Below, piece after piece: positions 1 through 12,800 of a DNA stretch of 64,000 nt. Within the stretch, counting starts at the first letter, position 1, and each line of letters opens with the position of its first letter. Below the pieces are notes generated by a model, which searched no databases, had not been told where the DNA came from, and was given only the letters and a program-made list of their open reading frames with translations. The DNA is from Castanea sativa (taxonomy: Eukaryota; Streptophyta; Magnoliopsida; Fagales; Fagaceae), in NCBI RefSeq assembly GCF_040712315.1, contig NC_134024.1, positions 3,681,158-3,745,157 of the forward strand. Direction: 5' to 3'. The translations under genes were made by a program, and so were the position numbers.

Positions 1-582
1 AAATCCAGATCTAAACCGCAAGAACCGTCAACAGTTCTCAAACCCGGGAGGTTCGATTGCAGTTTGGACGGTTCACTGCTTTCTTGTATAGGCCGGTTCC
101 TGAGAGTTAAAAACCCGTATTGATAAACGGTTTCCAATTAATACGGTTGGACCGTATGGTCCGGTCTAGGTTTCACAACCTTGCACCTATGCACTTTACT
201 GAGCACACTCACTTTTATATAGACACTTAGACACTCACACTCGGAATTGGTGTTTTGTTTCCCACACACAATGGGCACCCTACCTAGCTTCCTCCTATAT
301 GTACTTGTTTTAAGTCGGTTAAGCCACCGACTTTGATATTTCTACACAATTCTTTTAGTAACAGTAAAATGCTACCTAGCTTCTAGTGTCTTTTACCTTC
401 GGTCTGTATAGTTCCTGTTCCATAGGCTTCTAGTTTCAAATTTCTTCCTTGTTTCTTGCCCAGGACATCTTCTATAGAACAGTATTGAAATTGTGGCTCA
501 AGTTTTACTATCGAGAGGAAAACTAGGAAGTATCTCCTAGGAAAGCATATAGATCCATTAGGAATTAACTAGGATAACCTCA
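1..582. other. Gene-free flank downstream of the TNL gene
   Basis: No reading frame or domain is recognisable. Positions 1-180 contain a diverged stretch rich in CCGGT/ACCG-type words (for example around 60-175) that resembles transposon debris, but no terminal repeats or target duplications are visible. The rest is ordinary AT-rich sequence. Confidence 0.4.
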
Positions 583-772
583 AGGGGCTGGGTTGGTTAA
601 GTGGTTCAAAAGGTTTCATGATATCAATGAAATACTGAGTTCAAAACCTCCCGCCAACATCTTGGGGCCACCTTCAAAGAATTTCTCTTTGTAATAATCC
701 AATGTGTGGGATGGGGGATTGCAGATGCCCAAGAGAATATTAAGAGATTTAGAAACCCTTATTTATAAAAAA
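583..772 (+). mobile_element. Probable tRNA-derived SINE
   Basis: Starts near GGGGCTGGGTTGGTTAAGTG, which resembles a pol III A box. A B-box-like GAGTTCAAAACC follows about 60 bases later. The body is about 190 bp and ends in an A-rich tail at 763-776. Spacing and order of the boxes fit a plant tRNA-derived SINE. No convincing target-site duplication was found, so the ends are approximate. It lies just downstream of the TNL stop. Confidence 0.5.
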
Positions 773-883
773 AAATAATATAAATACGTGATCAGATTCA
801 AAACAGAAAATTTAAAATCTTAATCACAAAATGGACTTTCTCCATTTCAACTGAGTCCACTGAGATGTAAACAATAAGAGAAA

Positions 884-1602
884 TTATTCTAGAACCCTCT
901 TCCCCTTGTCTTTAAGCATGGGATCAACATGTTCCGTCCGTCTTTCAGGGTGAGAGTCCTCATTAGAGCTGCCACTTGTACTTGGTCTTGCTTCATTATA
1001 GTGTTTTTGCCTCCTCTTGTTTGTATTATCAATCGTCAAGTTCCAGAAGATAATCCAATTATCAGACAAGGATTTCACGAGGTACGTTAATATTTCCTTC
1101 TTGAACTCTCTCTCACAGAGCTTGTACGTGAAACCATGGCTATGCCCCGTGTGCTTGTACATGGGAAGAAGACCACACTTCTGCGCTGCCAAGCCTGGGC
1201 AGTTAGTTGCAAATGAAAACTTAGCAAGAATGCAATGATTTAGCCAATCTGGAAGCGACCGGCGTGGTATATAGGACAACCAAAAGAATCCACCTGTTTG
1301 TGACAGCATGAGATCTTTCTTAGTTGGACAATAGATACGGCAAGGCTTCACACTACCAATATTGATTTCGAAATGATAAATAAGGTTGTAGGAAGTTTCT
1401 GAATCAAGAATGTCTAGGAAGGAATTCTGATCCTCGTTCAATTCAAAAAAGGCATATAGAGCAAATCCTATCCAAGTATTATCACTGCACAAATTTCTAA
1501 TTAAATTGACTGCAACGTGGGCAAATCACTCTGATTGCTGAACCAACCTAGATCTTCATATTTACCGAAACAAAAATTATGGACAAGGCAATGATCAAAG
1601 TC
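884..1602 (-). CDS. TNL exon 11: sixth C-JID/post-LRR copy, frameshifted
   Basis: Acceptor CAG at 1605-1603 follows a T-rich tract; the exon enters in phase 0. The first 28 or so codons match the other copies (HNFCF..., then WFSNQS, equivalent to WFNHQS of exon 9). Near the CCC at 1521-1519 one base seems to be missing. In the entry frame a TAA stops translation at 1503-1501. In the shifted frame the domain continues in full: DNTWIGFALYAFF, a YIPRRSL block, AQKCGL, and a tail ending in DKGKRVLE before the stop at 884. Exon length 719 (3n+2) agrees with a single lost base. Either the allele is truncated here or the base is an assembly error. Confidence 0.8.
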
Positions 1603-4600
1603 CTGTAAAACAAAAATATTGTGTGTTATTAGAATAATGGTTAAATGATTAAATTAAAAATTTTCCTAACATCTTTAAACTTTTGAGACAAAAATTGTAG
1701 TTTATCGCATTGTTATTTGATTCCGTTTTGTTCCGACTGGAATGGCCGGAATATTTCGTACCGGCATGCAAACCGGTACCATAATACCCCTGTTCCACCT
1801 CAAGTCAAATTTCGGCCTGTTTCAGGGTATTTCGGCCATTCCGGCCAATTTCGGCCGGTACTAGATTTTGGCTTAAAATAAAAAATAAAAAATAAAAAAT
1901 AAAAAAAAATCCTACCTTCTTCTTCTTCTTCTTGGTTACGGACCGTTCTTCTTGTTTTTCTTCTTCTTCTTCTTCTTTTTCTTCTTCTTCTGGTGGGTTT
2001 CGGTCTTGCTGCCAGTTTGCCTTTCCTTTTCTTTTTTGTTTGTGTGCTGTACAGGTAATGTATGTGACTATTTGTCAGCCTCCTTACTCTTCCTTAAATG
2101 CTATATCCTTTGTTTTAAATTTTTTATTTGTTTTATTTTGCCAGCCCACATACTCCTCTATTTTGTCACTTGTGTTTTAAAATTTGAATTTTTTCTTTGT
2201 TTTGTTTTTGTGAGCCCCACGTGACTAACAATAAAAATGAATGTTCCAGCCTTAACCCTCTTCCACTGTTCCAATCACTAATATTAACATCAACTTTTTT
2301 TTTCTTCATATTATTACTCTTATTATATTTTATAAATGATTGAACTAATACTTATTATTATTATTATTATTATTATTTGGGCTTAAAGATTACATATTAG
2401 TTGAAATATGTACTTATAACTTCTTTAAAACCCTTAATAATTTATATAGGTTTTTTTTAATTAATAATATATATATATATTTTATTATAAAATAACATAA
2501 CTCCAAAACACCCTGAAACGGTATACCGAAATAGGTCGGTATCAAAATATTCTGTTTCAATTGGCAAACCGAAACGGAGTCCGAAACAGTATTCATAACA
2601 TTGGTTTATCTTTATCGTGATATGATCTCTCTCCATTTGAATTTGATTCATTTTATAAATCAAATTTAATATAACATATCTAAATCTGTATTCAATGCAA
2701 AATCATTTAAAATTGTGCACTATTATATCCAAGAAATATAAACAATCGTAAAATTGAGCATTTTCATGGTATTAGAGTAAATAATCTAAGTTTGATATAT
2801 GTCTCCACTCTACCTTTTATTTAAAAAGTTAAAAAATCTTACGTTTTGGCCTCATTTATCAAGGGAGAATTTGAACTACACCTAAAAAGAAGTATTAGAA
2901 TAATGATCAAATGATTTAGTTAACCATTTCCAATTTGCTAAGCTTTTGAGATAAATGATAGTTTATTAATTACCAGCAGGTTGCTTTGGCAGTGTTGATC
3001 CTTAGCTTCACTTGTTTCCCCTTTATCAATAGGCCTTGTAATTTCATAGTGAATTTGGTTTTCATTGGAGCTACTAGTTCTTCTAGGTCCTGTCTCATCA
3101 TCATGGTCTTGCTTCATTTGCAACTTACCTGCTGTCACTTGATTGACGATATTTTTACATAAATATTCCTTCTGACAACAATTTCTCATCTCCCCAAACC
3201 AGTCATCATTCACATGTAAGAAACGAAGCCCACATTTTTGCACCATCACACCTGGCCAATCGCTAACAATTGAAGCTTTGATGCAACCACATTGATTGAA
3301 CTCATCCGGTAACAACTCACGTGAAATACAGGACAACCAAAGAAATTGCCCTTCCGTATCTAGCCACATGAATTCTTCATTATTAGTGAGATGGATGAGT
3401 AAATGCTCCGGACCGGCTACATCAGTTTCTAAAAGGCAAATAAGGTGGTGAGAAATTGTTGAGTTAGGATTTTCAAGTATCGCAGCTGTTTGATGCTCCT
3501 GGATTGAAAAATTAGCACATAAAACAAGCCCCATCCAATCAATGTCATTGTCGAAATATTCGGGTACATAGATTGTCACTGACGGCTCATTACTTTGACT
3601 GCTGAAATAAGGTAAAACGTCTACCAGAGGGAAACATCCAAAATATTCAAAGCATCCATCCAAGTCCTGATATTAAAAAAATAATAATGATATTAATAAG
3701 GTATGCACTTGAGCCACAGACCAGGGTAGAAAATTAGAGGTGTTCATCCTGCATTTCAAGCAATGTAAATAGTAATGTAAAGGGCATAGTAATTTTCACA
3801 ATCTTTTTTACAATTGTTGACATAACATATTGTGATTAAAGTAACATTACTTTCACATAGGTCTATCACTTACATTGCTTTTATTAGCATCAATCACAAC
3901 ATGACACTAAACAGCTGTAAAAAGGACCTTGAAAATCATTGTGTTCCTAAGAAAATACTCAAAATTTCTTACCAGCTGCTCAATGGGAACTTCAAAAGTT
4001 CTAGCAATCATTCCAGTAGTTTCAGTTCTTTCTGAAATCGTGTCAACATCATAATGCACAGGTTCTTGTTTCAAAAGACATCGATTGAAATCCTGATATT
4101 GAGAAATCAAGGTGTAGAAATATTGTAGTTCTCGCTCAAATTGTAACTTATCATGCTTGTGCAAAAGACGAAGCCCACATTTTTGCACTATCACACCTGG
4201 CAAATCACTTACAAATGAAGCCTTCATATGGTCGCACTGATTCAACATATCCTTAAATGCCTCACCTGGTATGTAGGATATCCAACTGAATCCACATTGA
4301 TTATATAACCAAGTTTTTTCTTCATCATCGATGCGGCAAGAATGGATTTGATCCAGACTAGCGCTACTCAACTCAAATTGACAATATAGGAAGTGAGGTG
4401 AAGAAATTGAAACCATATTTTCAAAAATGGTGTCATCCCTATCAATAGAAAAAGAAGCATACAGTGCTAACCCCATCCAATTGCTGTCATCATACAAATT
4501 TGAGGTTATGTCAATTGAGATTGAGTACCCAAGACTTTGATGGTTAAACCACTTTAGAGTTCTTCTTGTGGGGAAGCAAAAATTATACAGAGTGGACGGA

Positions 4601-7600
4601 TGAAAGTACTGAAAAAAATAAAATAAAAAAACAAAACAATTCAAAGCACGTTAGCTATTTAGTAAGAGCAGTGATAGCAAGTTAGTTAAAATTTCTCCCA
4701 ATTTTAGGATAAGACCTACTTTTCCAGATTTAGCTAACTACTTTTCATTTTAACCCACATTAGATTCTTTATTCTAAACCATATTTTATTTAAATATTAT
4801 TTCTTCTTTCATTCTTTTATTATTCATCTCACTTATCAAAACAACTTTATAACAATTACCAAAACACAAAAACAATAAATAAATATTTAAGAAATGAATA
4901 TTACTCCCTAAAGATTGGAAGCAACTATAGCTAAAACCCATCTTCGGAAGAAAATGTGTACGTAAGCTGGTGTGGGTTGATTTTTGGATGTTTTTAGTTT
5001 TGATTACCAATATTCACCGCATTCTCTTTTAGGAAATCTATTACCAATACTCTAAAAGCGCGCTTTGCAAGCACCCCAAAAAAGAAAGCCTAGTTCTAGA
5101 GCTTTGAACTTTTTTTGGCGGGCTTCTCACACAAAAATAATTTCTCTTGTTTCTTATGGTATTTCTAGCAAATAAGCAATTAACAAGTGTCCAAGTGCAA
5201 TCTAGCAAATAATTTCTACTCTCTTTTTTTTACAATACTTCTAGCAATTAGATCCGCTGTTTGAAAACAACAAAATCGCAATTTTAAAAGTTACGTTTTT
5301 GAAAACATGATTTTTAAAAATGCAATTGATTGTTTGGTAAAATTTGTGAAAATATTGTTGTGAAAAATTGAAGTGCCAAAACACTTTTTTCTAGCAATTT
5401 TAATTTGAAAGGGTAACCCCATGAGCAACAATTTGAAAATGCACATTTCCTCCGGTTTTAAAAACATGATTTGCTTAAAAACAAAATGCCATTTGTTTTT
5501 CATTTTCATTTTTATTCAAAAAAATAGCAATTTTAAAAGTTACGTTTTTGAAAACATGATTTTTAAATATGCAATTGATTGTTTGGTAAAATTTGTGAAA
5601 ATATTGTTGTGAAAAATTGAAGTGCCAAAACACTGTTTTCTAGCAATTTTAATTTGAAAGGGTAACCCCATGAGCAACAATTTGAAAATGCACATTTCCT
5701 CCTGTTTTAAAAACATGATTTGCTTAAAAACAAAATGCCATTTGTTTTTCATTTTCATTCAACAAAATCGCAATTTTAAAAGTTACGTTTTTGAAAACAT
5801 GATTTTTAAAAATGCAATTGATTGTTTGGTAAAATTTGTGAAAATATTGTTGTGAAAAATTGAAGTGCCAAAACACTGTTTTCTAGCAATTTTAATTTGA
5901 AAGGGTAACCCCATGAGCAACAATTTGAAAATGCACATTTTCTCTAGTTTTAAAAACATAATTTGCTTAAAAACAAAATGCCATTTGTTTTTCATTTTCA
6001 TTTTCATTCAAAATCGCTCCCCCCCCCCCCCCCCCCAAGAAATCACAATGCTAAGCGGACTCTAAAGGTTTATATAGTTAGCTATTTTAAAATGTGAATT
6101 TTGAAAACACAATTTTTAAAATGCAATGAAGTATTTGATAAAATCTATTTAAAAAATAAATGTTGTTATGAAAACAACAGTGCAAAAACGTAATTTTGTT
6201 TTTAAAAAAGTATTTTTAAAATAGAATCTCGTGAGTTACAATTTGGAAACACACTTTTTGTTCGAGTTTAAAAACACAAGGGGAAACAATATAAAAATGT
6301 TAAGTGTTTATAGCCTATTTCAAATTCAGTCACAAGTTTTTAATTTAGAGAATCAAAATCCCAAACTTAGGAATGCTCTTGGACATAAAAATAAACCGCT
6401 CAACCCATCAAGGGTGAGTACTCCAAGATTACCTAACAACTGGTTTTGGCGGGTCCAAATGGCTCTTCTTTAGAAAAGTTTCTAATAGTATCAAAAAAAT
6501 TCAATAACTTATGAAACTGTTTCAATTTGAAACCCTATCAATCTCCACTATTCATTTCCATTATCCCAAAAAGTAATGAAGTCGAGAAAAACGTGAAACC
6601 ATTAGTAAAACTTTGTGTTTCACCTAGGTAATTGGCTTCAGTTTTTGGGCAATCACTTTCTCACTTTATGTGAATTTTTCTCTCTCTAAATGGAGCTTTC
6701 TTTCTCTACCCTCAGTGTTCATTGGCTACCAAATTAATTAATGAACCTACTTCTATAAAACGCAAACTTTAACCAATGGCTTCTCACTTTTTTTTTCCCC
6801 TCCATTATTACCTAAAATAAGGAACATAAATAATGGAGATGGTAATAAGCTTCAAATTAAAGAAATTTTATAAATTTGGGGCTCTAATTGACAAAATTAA
6901 AAACATATGATCTGATATGGCATATGGCATAAACATTGGACCTTTTATGTAATTTTCCCAAACATAATTTTCTTAAGGATACAAAACCAAATGAAAAGTT
7001 TTCCAGACTTAAGAATTCTTACCCGGAACTGATTATCAGGGTATGGGTCATCCTCATAAGAATAATGTGCAGTTCCACTAGTCTCCCCTTGAGAAATGAA
7101 TAACCTTTGAGGGTGTAGGTACTCACTAGAGCTCGTAGCTTCAATGAATATCTCTGGAAAGTTGTCCCACATCAGGTATAATAATTTGGGATTGCAAGAG
7201 TAGTCAATTAGGAACCTATCAAGCGGGGCAGAGCATCGTGCCATTATACGTGTTAACTCTTCCATGTTGTGCCGGTATACATCCTTGATCACACTGCTTT
7301 CCACATAGAAATCTAGCGCAGAGCTACCAAACGTGTAATTAACCGTTCTGTTTTGACTCCAATAATGTGAATGCGTCGTATATGGAATGAACAATACCCA
7401 AATGAATGCACGATGTCTTAACGAAACTAGTTCGTTGTCTTCACCTATAGGAAAACTGCACACTAAACGCTGGGGACAAAAGCTGGCCTCCAAAAAACAT
7501 TCGAATGGGAAGAGATTAAAAGTTCCCGAATCAAAATTCTTACGAACCTCAGTTGGATGCTTGGTAAAGACATAAAGACCACATAGTGCAACCCCCATTA

Positions 7601-9800
7601 ATTCCACTGAATTCTCTTTAGTTTGATGGTAAAACCACCGTGGGATTTCACGCTCAGCAGAATAGCCGTGGAGAATTTCCCCATCTTCGCAATTTTTCTG
7701 GAAAACATATAGATATGTAAGTCAAGAATGATTTTTTTTTTTTAATAAAAAAAAAATCAATTAAATAAAGTTACATTATGTTTTAGGCTAACTTATAAAT
7801 TACACTTTTTAACTTTGGGCATATTTTCAATACAATATATTAACCTACTAGCTAAACATGCTAGAGGTTTATCAGTGTGGATGGAAGATGTTTTTCCATG
7901 TCTCAATGCTGTTCTTTTAGCCAATCATGGCCGATTTATTTTCTTTAATACAAGTTCGAGGTCTTTCTACTTAAAAAAAAAAAAATTGTATGCAAGTCTA
8001 ATTTACTTATAAACAATGCTTTATTTAGACCCTTAAATTTTAATTATTTTCAATTTAGACCCTCCATATAATTCTATCCAATCATACCATAACTTATAGT
8101 ATTTTTCACTTTCCAAAATGACAACATTTTTGGCAGACTTAGCGACATGGATTGGATGTATGTGAACAAATAGACTACATTGAAAATGAATGGAACTTTT
8201 TTTTTTTTTGAGAAGAGAAAATGAATAGAACTTAAATGTGTTAAACCGGATGAGCGATGGGTCGTCTAATTAGTTAGAGCTAAGCTATGTCTCTAGAGCA
8301 TTCACATTGGTGGTACTAAAATACTATTTAAGCACTCAAAACACTAAAAACGTGCTACATTGGTTGTGTTAATATAGCTAAAATTCTATTTTAGCACTCA
8401 AAACACTAAAAAGCATGCTACATTGGTGGTGCTATAGTTAAAAATATTTACAAACTAGCTACTGTAAATTGCCATCTTTGGTAGTTACTGAAGCAAAAAA
8501 TTATAAAAAAATAAAAAAAAACAAAATTGTTTATTCCATGTCTATCTCTTCTCTCGTTAAAAAATGTTCTCTCTCTTTTTTCAATCTTTAGTCTTCTCTC
8601 TTTTTTCTCTCGCATCTACTCTAATCGAACAAAGCATACATGTATTACACATCACTTTATTAGAGAGGTTGTGGAAGTGATGAGATTTAACTTAAATATT
8701 GCAAAGCTGAAGACTTCTTGGTTTGGTTAGAGAGTTCAAACAACAGTTTTTAGTGTTTGAAACTGTTGGCCCAAAACAATATATATGTTTGGTAAGAGAG
8801 TTTAATAAAGAGTGTTTCAGTCACATTTTTCAATTAGAGTGTTTAAAGTGAGACTCAAATGATGTTGACAACACATAAAACACACATTTTTTTCTTAAAA
8901 AAAATGCTCATACCAAACACTCAATTGTCTTTTCACTTTTGAAAAAATATGTTATTAAAAACATGACACCAAACAAATTTTTTGTATTATGAGTAATGTA
9001 ATTTTCATATCATTTTGAAAATTGATATCAAGTCAGAATGTGGCTTGAATTTTCAAGCCTACATAGCATTGTCAGAATAGATGGTTGGCTTGAATTTTCC
9101 AGCCAACATTAAATGCATGTTATTTGTTTTGCATTCATTGTCAATATAGAAGTTGCTTGAGTTGCATGCCCAAGATCATGTTAAAAATCAAGCACTGCCT
9201 CTCTTTAAATTTCTAGAGTTTCTCTATCAGTCTCTCTCTCTCTCTCCGGAATTTTGTATGCATTAGATATTTCTCTAGAGATCTCTTTGTAAAAGAAAAG
9301 TTCAGCCACAATTTTCAGTATTGTTCTAGGTGTCTTGGGCAAGAAATAAATAGGAAGCTAGAACCTAGAAGCCTATAGAGCCGGAATTGTACAGACAGAA
9401 GAAAAAAGAAGCTAGAAGCATTGGTGAAAGATATTTTACTATCAGTAAAGGCATGGACTAAGACATTTAATGTCGGTTGTTTAACTGACTTACCAGCAAC
9501 TATAAATAGGACCCAAGGGGTTCTCACTTGTGTGTAGCATCGGCAGCAAGCCTTTGTTAGAATTTACAAGTGTCTTTACAAAAGTGAAGTGTGTATAGTG
9601 AAGTGGTGTCCATCAAGTGAGTTGGTGTTTGTCCATCCAGTGAATTGCCTTGTGTGTCTATTAGAGAAAGTAGCTTGTGTCAATGTACAAGAGTGATCTG
9701 CTCGCACTATTTCTATATATCTAAAAGTAAAAACGTAGCATTTATTATTGATGTGCTTCTGTTGAACCATATTAATGGCCATATCATTATTTTTTTCCAT

Positions 9801-9839
<39 letters not shown>

Positions 9840-12800
9840 GTATGCAATAAATTTTCCACTCTATCATTGTGCTATGTTATTTACTTATTTTCAACCTTTT
9901 TTTTTCCTCTTTTTAAACTTTTATTCTTCCTATTCTCAAAAATAAAAACTCTTTTTCTATCTATTAATCCACATTTACTGTTACACTTTCTCTAGCATTT
10001 CCCCTCCCTCATTACCTCTTTATTTCCCTATTAGATTCTAATAATTTAGGATCTAAATGTATTGGAACTTCAATGTGTAATGTTGGCAAACTATGATCAA
10101 AACTTAGAGTCTAGATATAGGCTGCTCAAAGTGTGTTTATGTGTAAAGTTGGATTTGACGTGTAGGGTTTTATATTTTATGTCTCATATAAAAAGAAAAA
10201 CCCTAGCCACGTTTTAGAGGTTGTTGATATGCTGTATGTGTGAATCTTTTATGAAATCTAGATGTGTTTACCTTCATACATACTTAAGGTTATCAAGATC
10301 AAGATTGATGTCGAGAACTTTGTGATCTTTTCAGTTACTGTTTTAAGAGCTTAAAGAAAAATACAAGTGAGTGTACTTGTGGCTGCTGTGGATCTAAAAA
10401 AGAAGTAGTCTGTGGACTTGGAGCTATCGTAGGGTCGTGGTAGTAAGTTTTCTACTCGAGGTAGTATTAGGATGTTAGTGGTCTAATTCCTTTTGTAAAA
10501 CTTCAATTCTTTTATAGTAAATTTGTTTTACCTTGAGGATAGATAAGTTAAATCCTCCCAAGATTTTTTACCGGTTTGGTTTTCCTAGGTTATCATATCA
10601 TGTGTTATTTACTTTTCCGCATTGTTTTACATGATATGATTTGAATGTGTTAACCTAGATTTGAATAATTTATCTAAGTAATCAGTTGGCTAAATAACTA
10701 GGTTAAACAACTGATGTTTTTAAGGAGTCTAAAAACGTACACTCCCAACTACTTTTTACTTTACCATTAAACTTCTTTCATCCTTTCCTCTTTCTTTTAT
10801 TTTGACTTTTCTTCTCCTCATCTTATTTTGTATAAATTTAATATCATTCTATCAATTCAATCCATATTTTTCAACAAAAAAACTGAGAGTATTCTTTCTC
10901 TCTCGATAGATTTTTGTTCTTTCTTATGACTCTAAATTAGGAAGATAGTTATTTTATTTTATTTTATTTTAATGTATTTTAGTGTTTTGTTTTTTAAATT
11001 TCCCATCACAAATCCCTCTTATAGCTTTGGTTGATTTTTTGTGAGGTTTAATACTTGTTTTTTTTTTTTTGAAATATGAATTTTGGTTTATATCAAAATA
11101 AAATCTTCATGGTTACAAATTCTAATGTGCCTACCAATTGTTTGAGTCATAAATCATTATAAAGTCTATCTTTTATTCTTATGGTTTCATTTTAATTTTG
11201 GTTCAGATAACATTATAGTTTTGTGATGAGTTGTTGAAAGTTTGTTTAGACCTCTTTAACAGATTTTTTAACGTAATTTATTAACCAAGTGATTATTTAG
11301 ATTAATTTTCAGATCTAGGTTAAATACAAATGAATCATATCATGTAAAGATGTGAAAAAGTAAATAACATCATGATATGATTACCTAGGAAAACCAATGA
11401 AACTATCCGTTTCAAGGTAAAAACCTGGGGGGGATTTGACCTAATTATCCTCAAGGTAAAACAAATCCACTATATGAGAATCGAAGTTTTTACAAAATAT
11501 TTAATCTTAAATCTATTGCTACCTCATGTAGTAACTCACTAACACGACCACATGCAAGTTTTGAATCCACGGACTCCTTCTCTTCTTGGATTTATACCAA
11601 CATAGGCCGCCTTACTTGTGACTTTGAGACTGCACTCAAAGGTTTCAAATCACATTTACTTGTCGATCTTGATGCAACAACTATCTCTACCAATCCTTGA
11701 TTGTAGTTTTAGCTCCAGTAGATTCTTGTGTAGTTAGAAGGTACAGAACCTCTCAAATCTCACAAAGAGTAACACACAAGTCTTCTTCAGCTCTCCAAAA
11801 CGTGACTAGGGTTTCCCTTTTATATGTAGAGAAGTTTAAGTGAAACTCTAAATGTTTTTACGAGCTTGGGCCTATTTAAAAACCTGCAGAAAAACTATGC
11901 CTACGATTTTCAATTGGTCGAGCCTAATTCTCGATCGGTTGAGAAAGGCAGAACATCACTTTTCTTTTCTGCAACCAGCTGGACTTCAAAACTTGAAACA
12001 CCCTTATTTAAGCATTGCCTAAACACCTAGACTGGACATGTTTTGATCTCGATTTGCTAACACAATTCAACAATGATTCTAAATATTTAATTCTTAAATC
12101 TTTAGAACCTAACAGTTCTGATTATCATGATAATCTCCTTATTCCTTAAGAATTAAGAGATGAGAAATTTGAATAATAAATTTGAAACTTATAAAGTTTA
12201 GTTGTTTATTAAGCAAACATAACAAACTATAATAGAAGTTAGAAAAATATGGATCACCTTAAAAAAAATTATTAATCAACCACACCAATTCCAAAAAGAA
12301 TAGAATTATATATTTGTAAAAATTAAAAAAAAATACTTGTGGAAATATTTAAAAACAAAAAAGATAATACTTGAAATAATTGTTGTTGTTGTTGTTTTTT
12401 TTTTTTTTTTTTTTTATATTACACCTTGTATATATATATTACATAATATTTATATATTTTCACGCATCGCATAAATCTGTGACAAGTTTGAAATAAAAGT
12501 TTGTTCTCTTCAACAAGTGTTGTTGTCTTTTTTTCAACATTTTGGTATCAGAGCTTCCGCTAATTTAATAGATTAGACTTGACCTCCTCAAGAGTACAAA
12601 AGTGTTCTCCTCAATATATGCAGCTTGTTTCAAAGATGAGCGTGGTGTGGCAAAATGTGAGAGTGAAAGATCTCTTTGAAGGGGAATTTGTGGATGTGCA
12701 GTATAGTACTGACCTTTAAATTTGGTCCCAAACTTTGAATTGAGAGAGAGAGAAATTTGTATATATATATATATATATATATATTAATTTTTTTTTTTTT

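Noticed and set aside
1952..2224. Phe-rich plus-strand frame
   Set aside because: Encoded by a (TTC)n microsatellite and T-rich intron DNA.
5291..6007. Repeated short frames of about 70 codons on both strands
   Set aside because: By-products of the 246-bp tandem repeat; no start context, motif or conservation.
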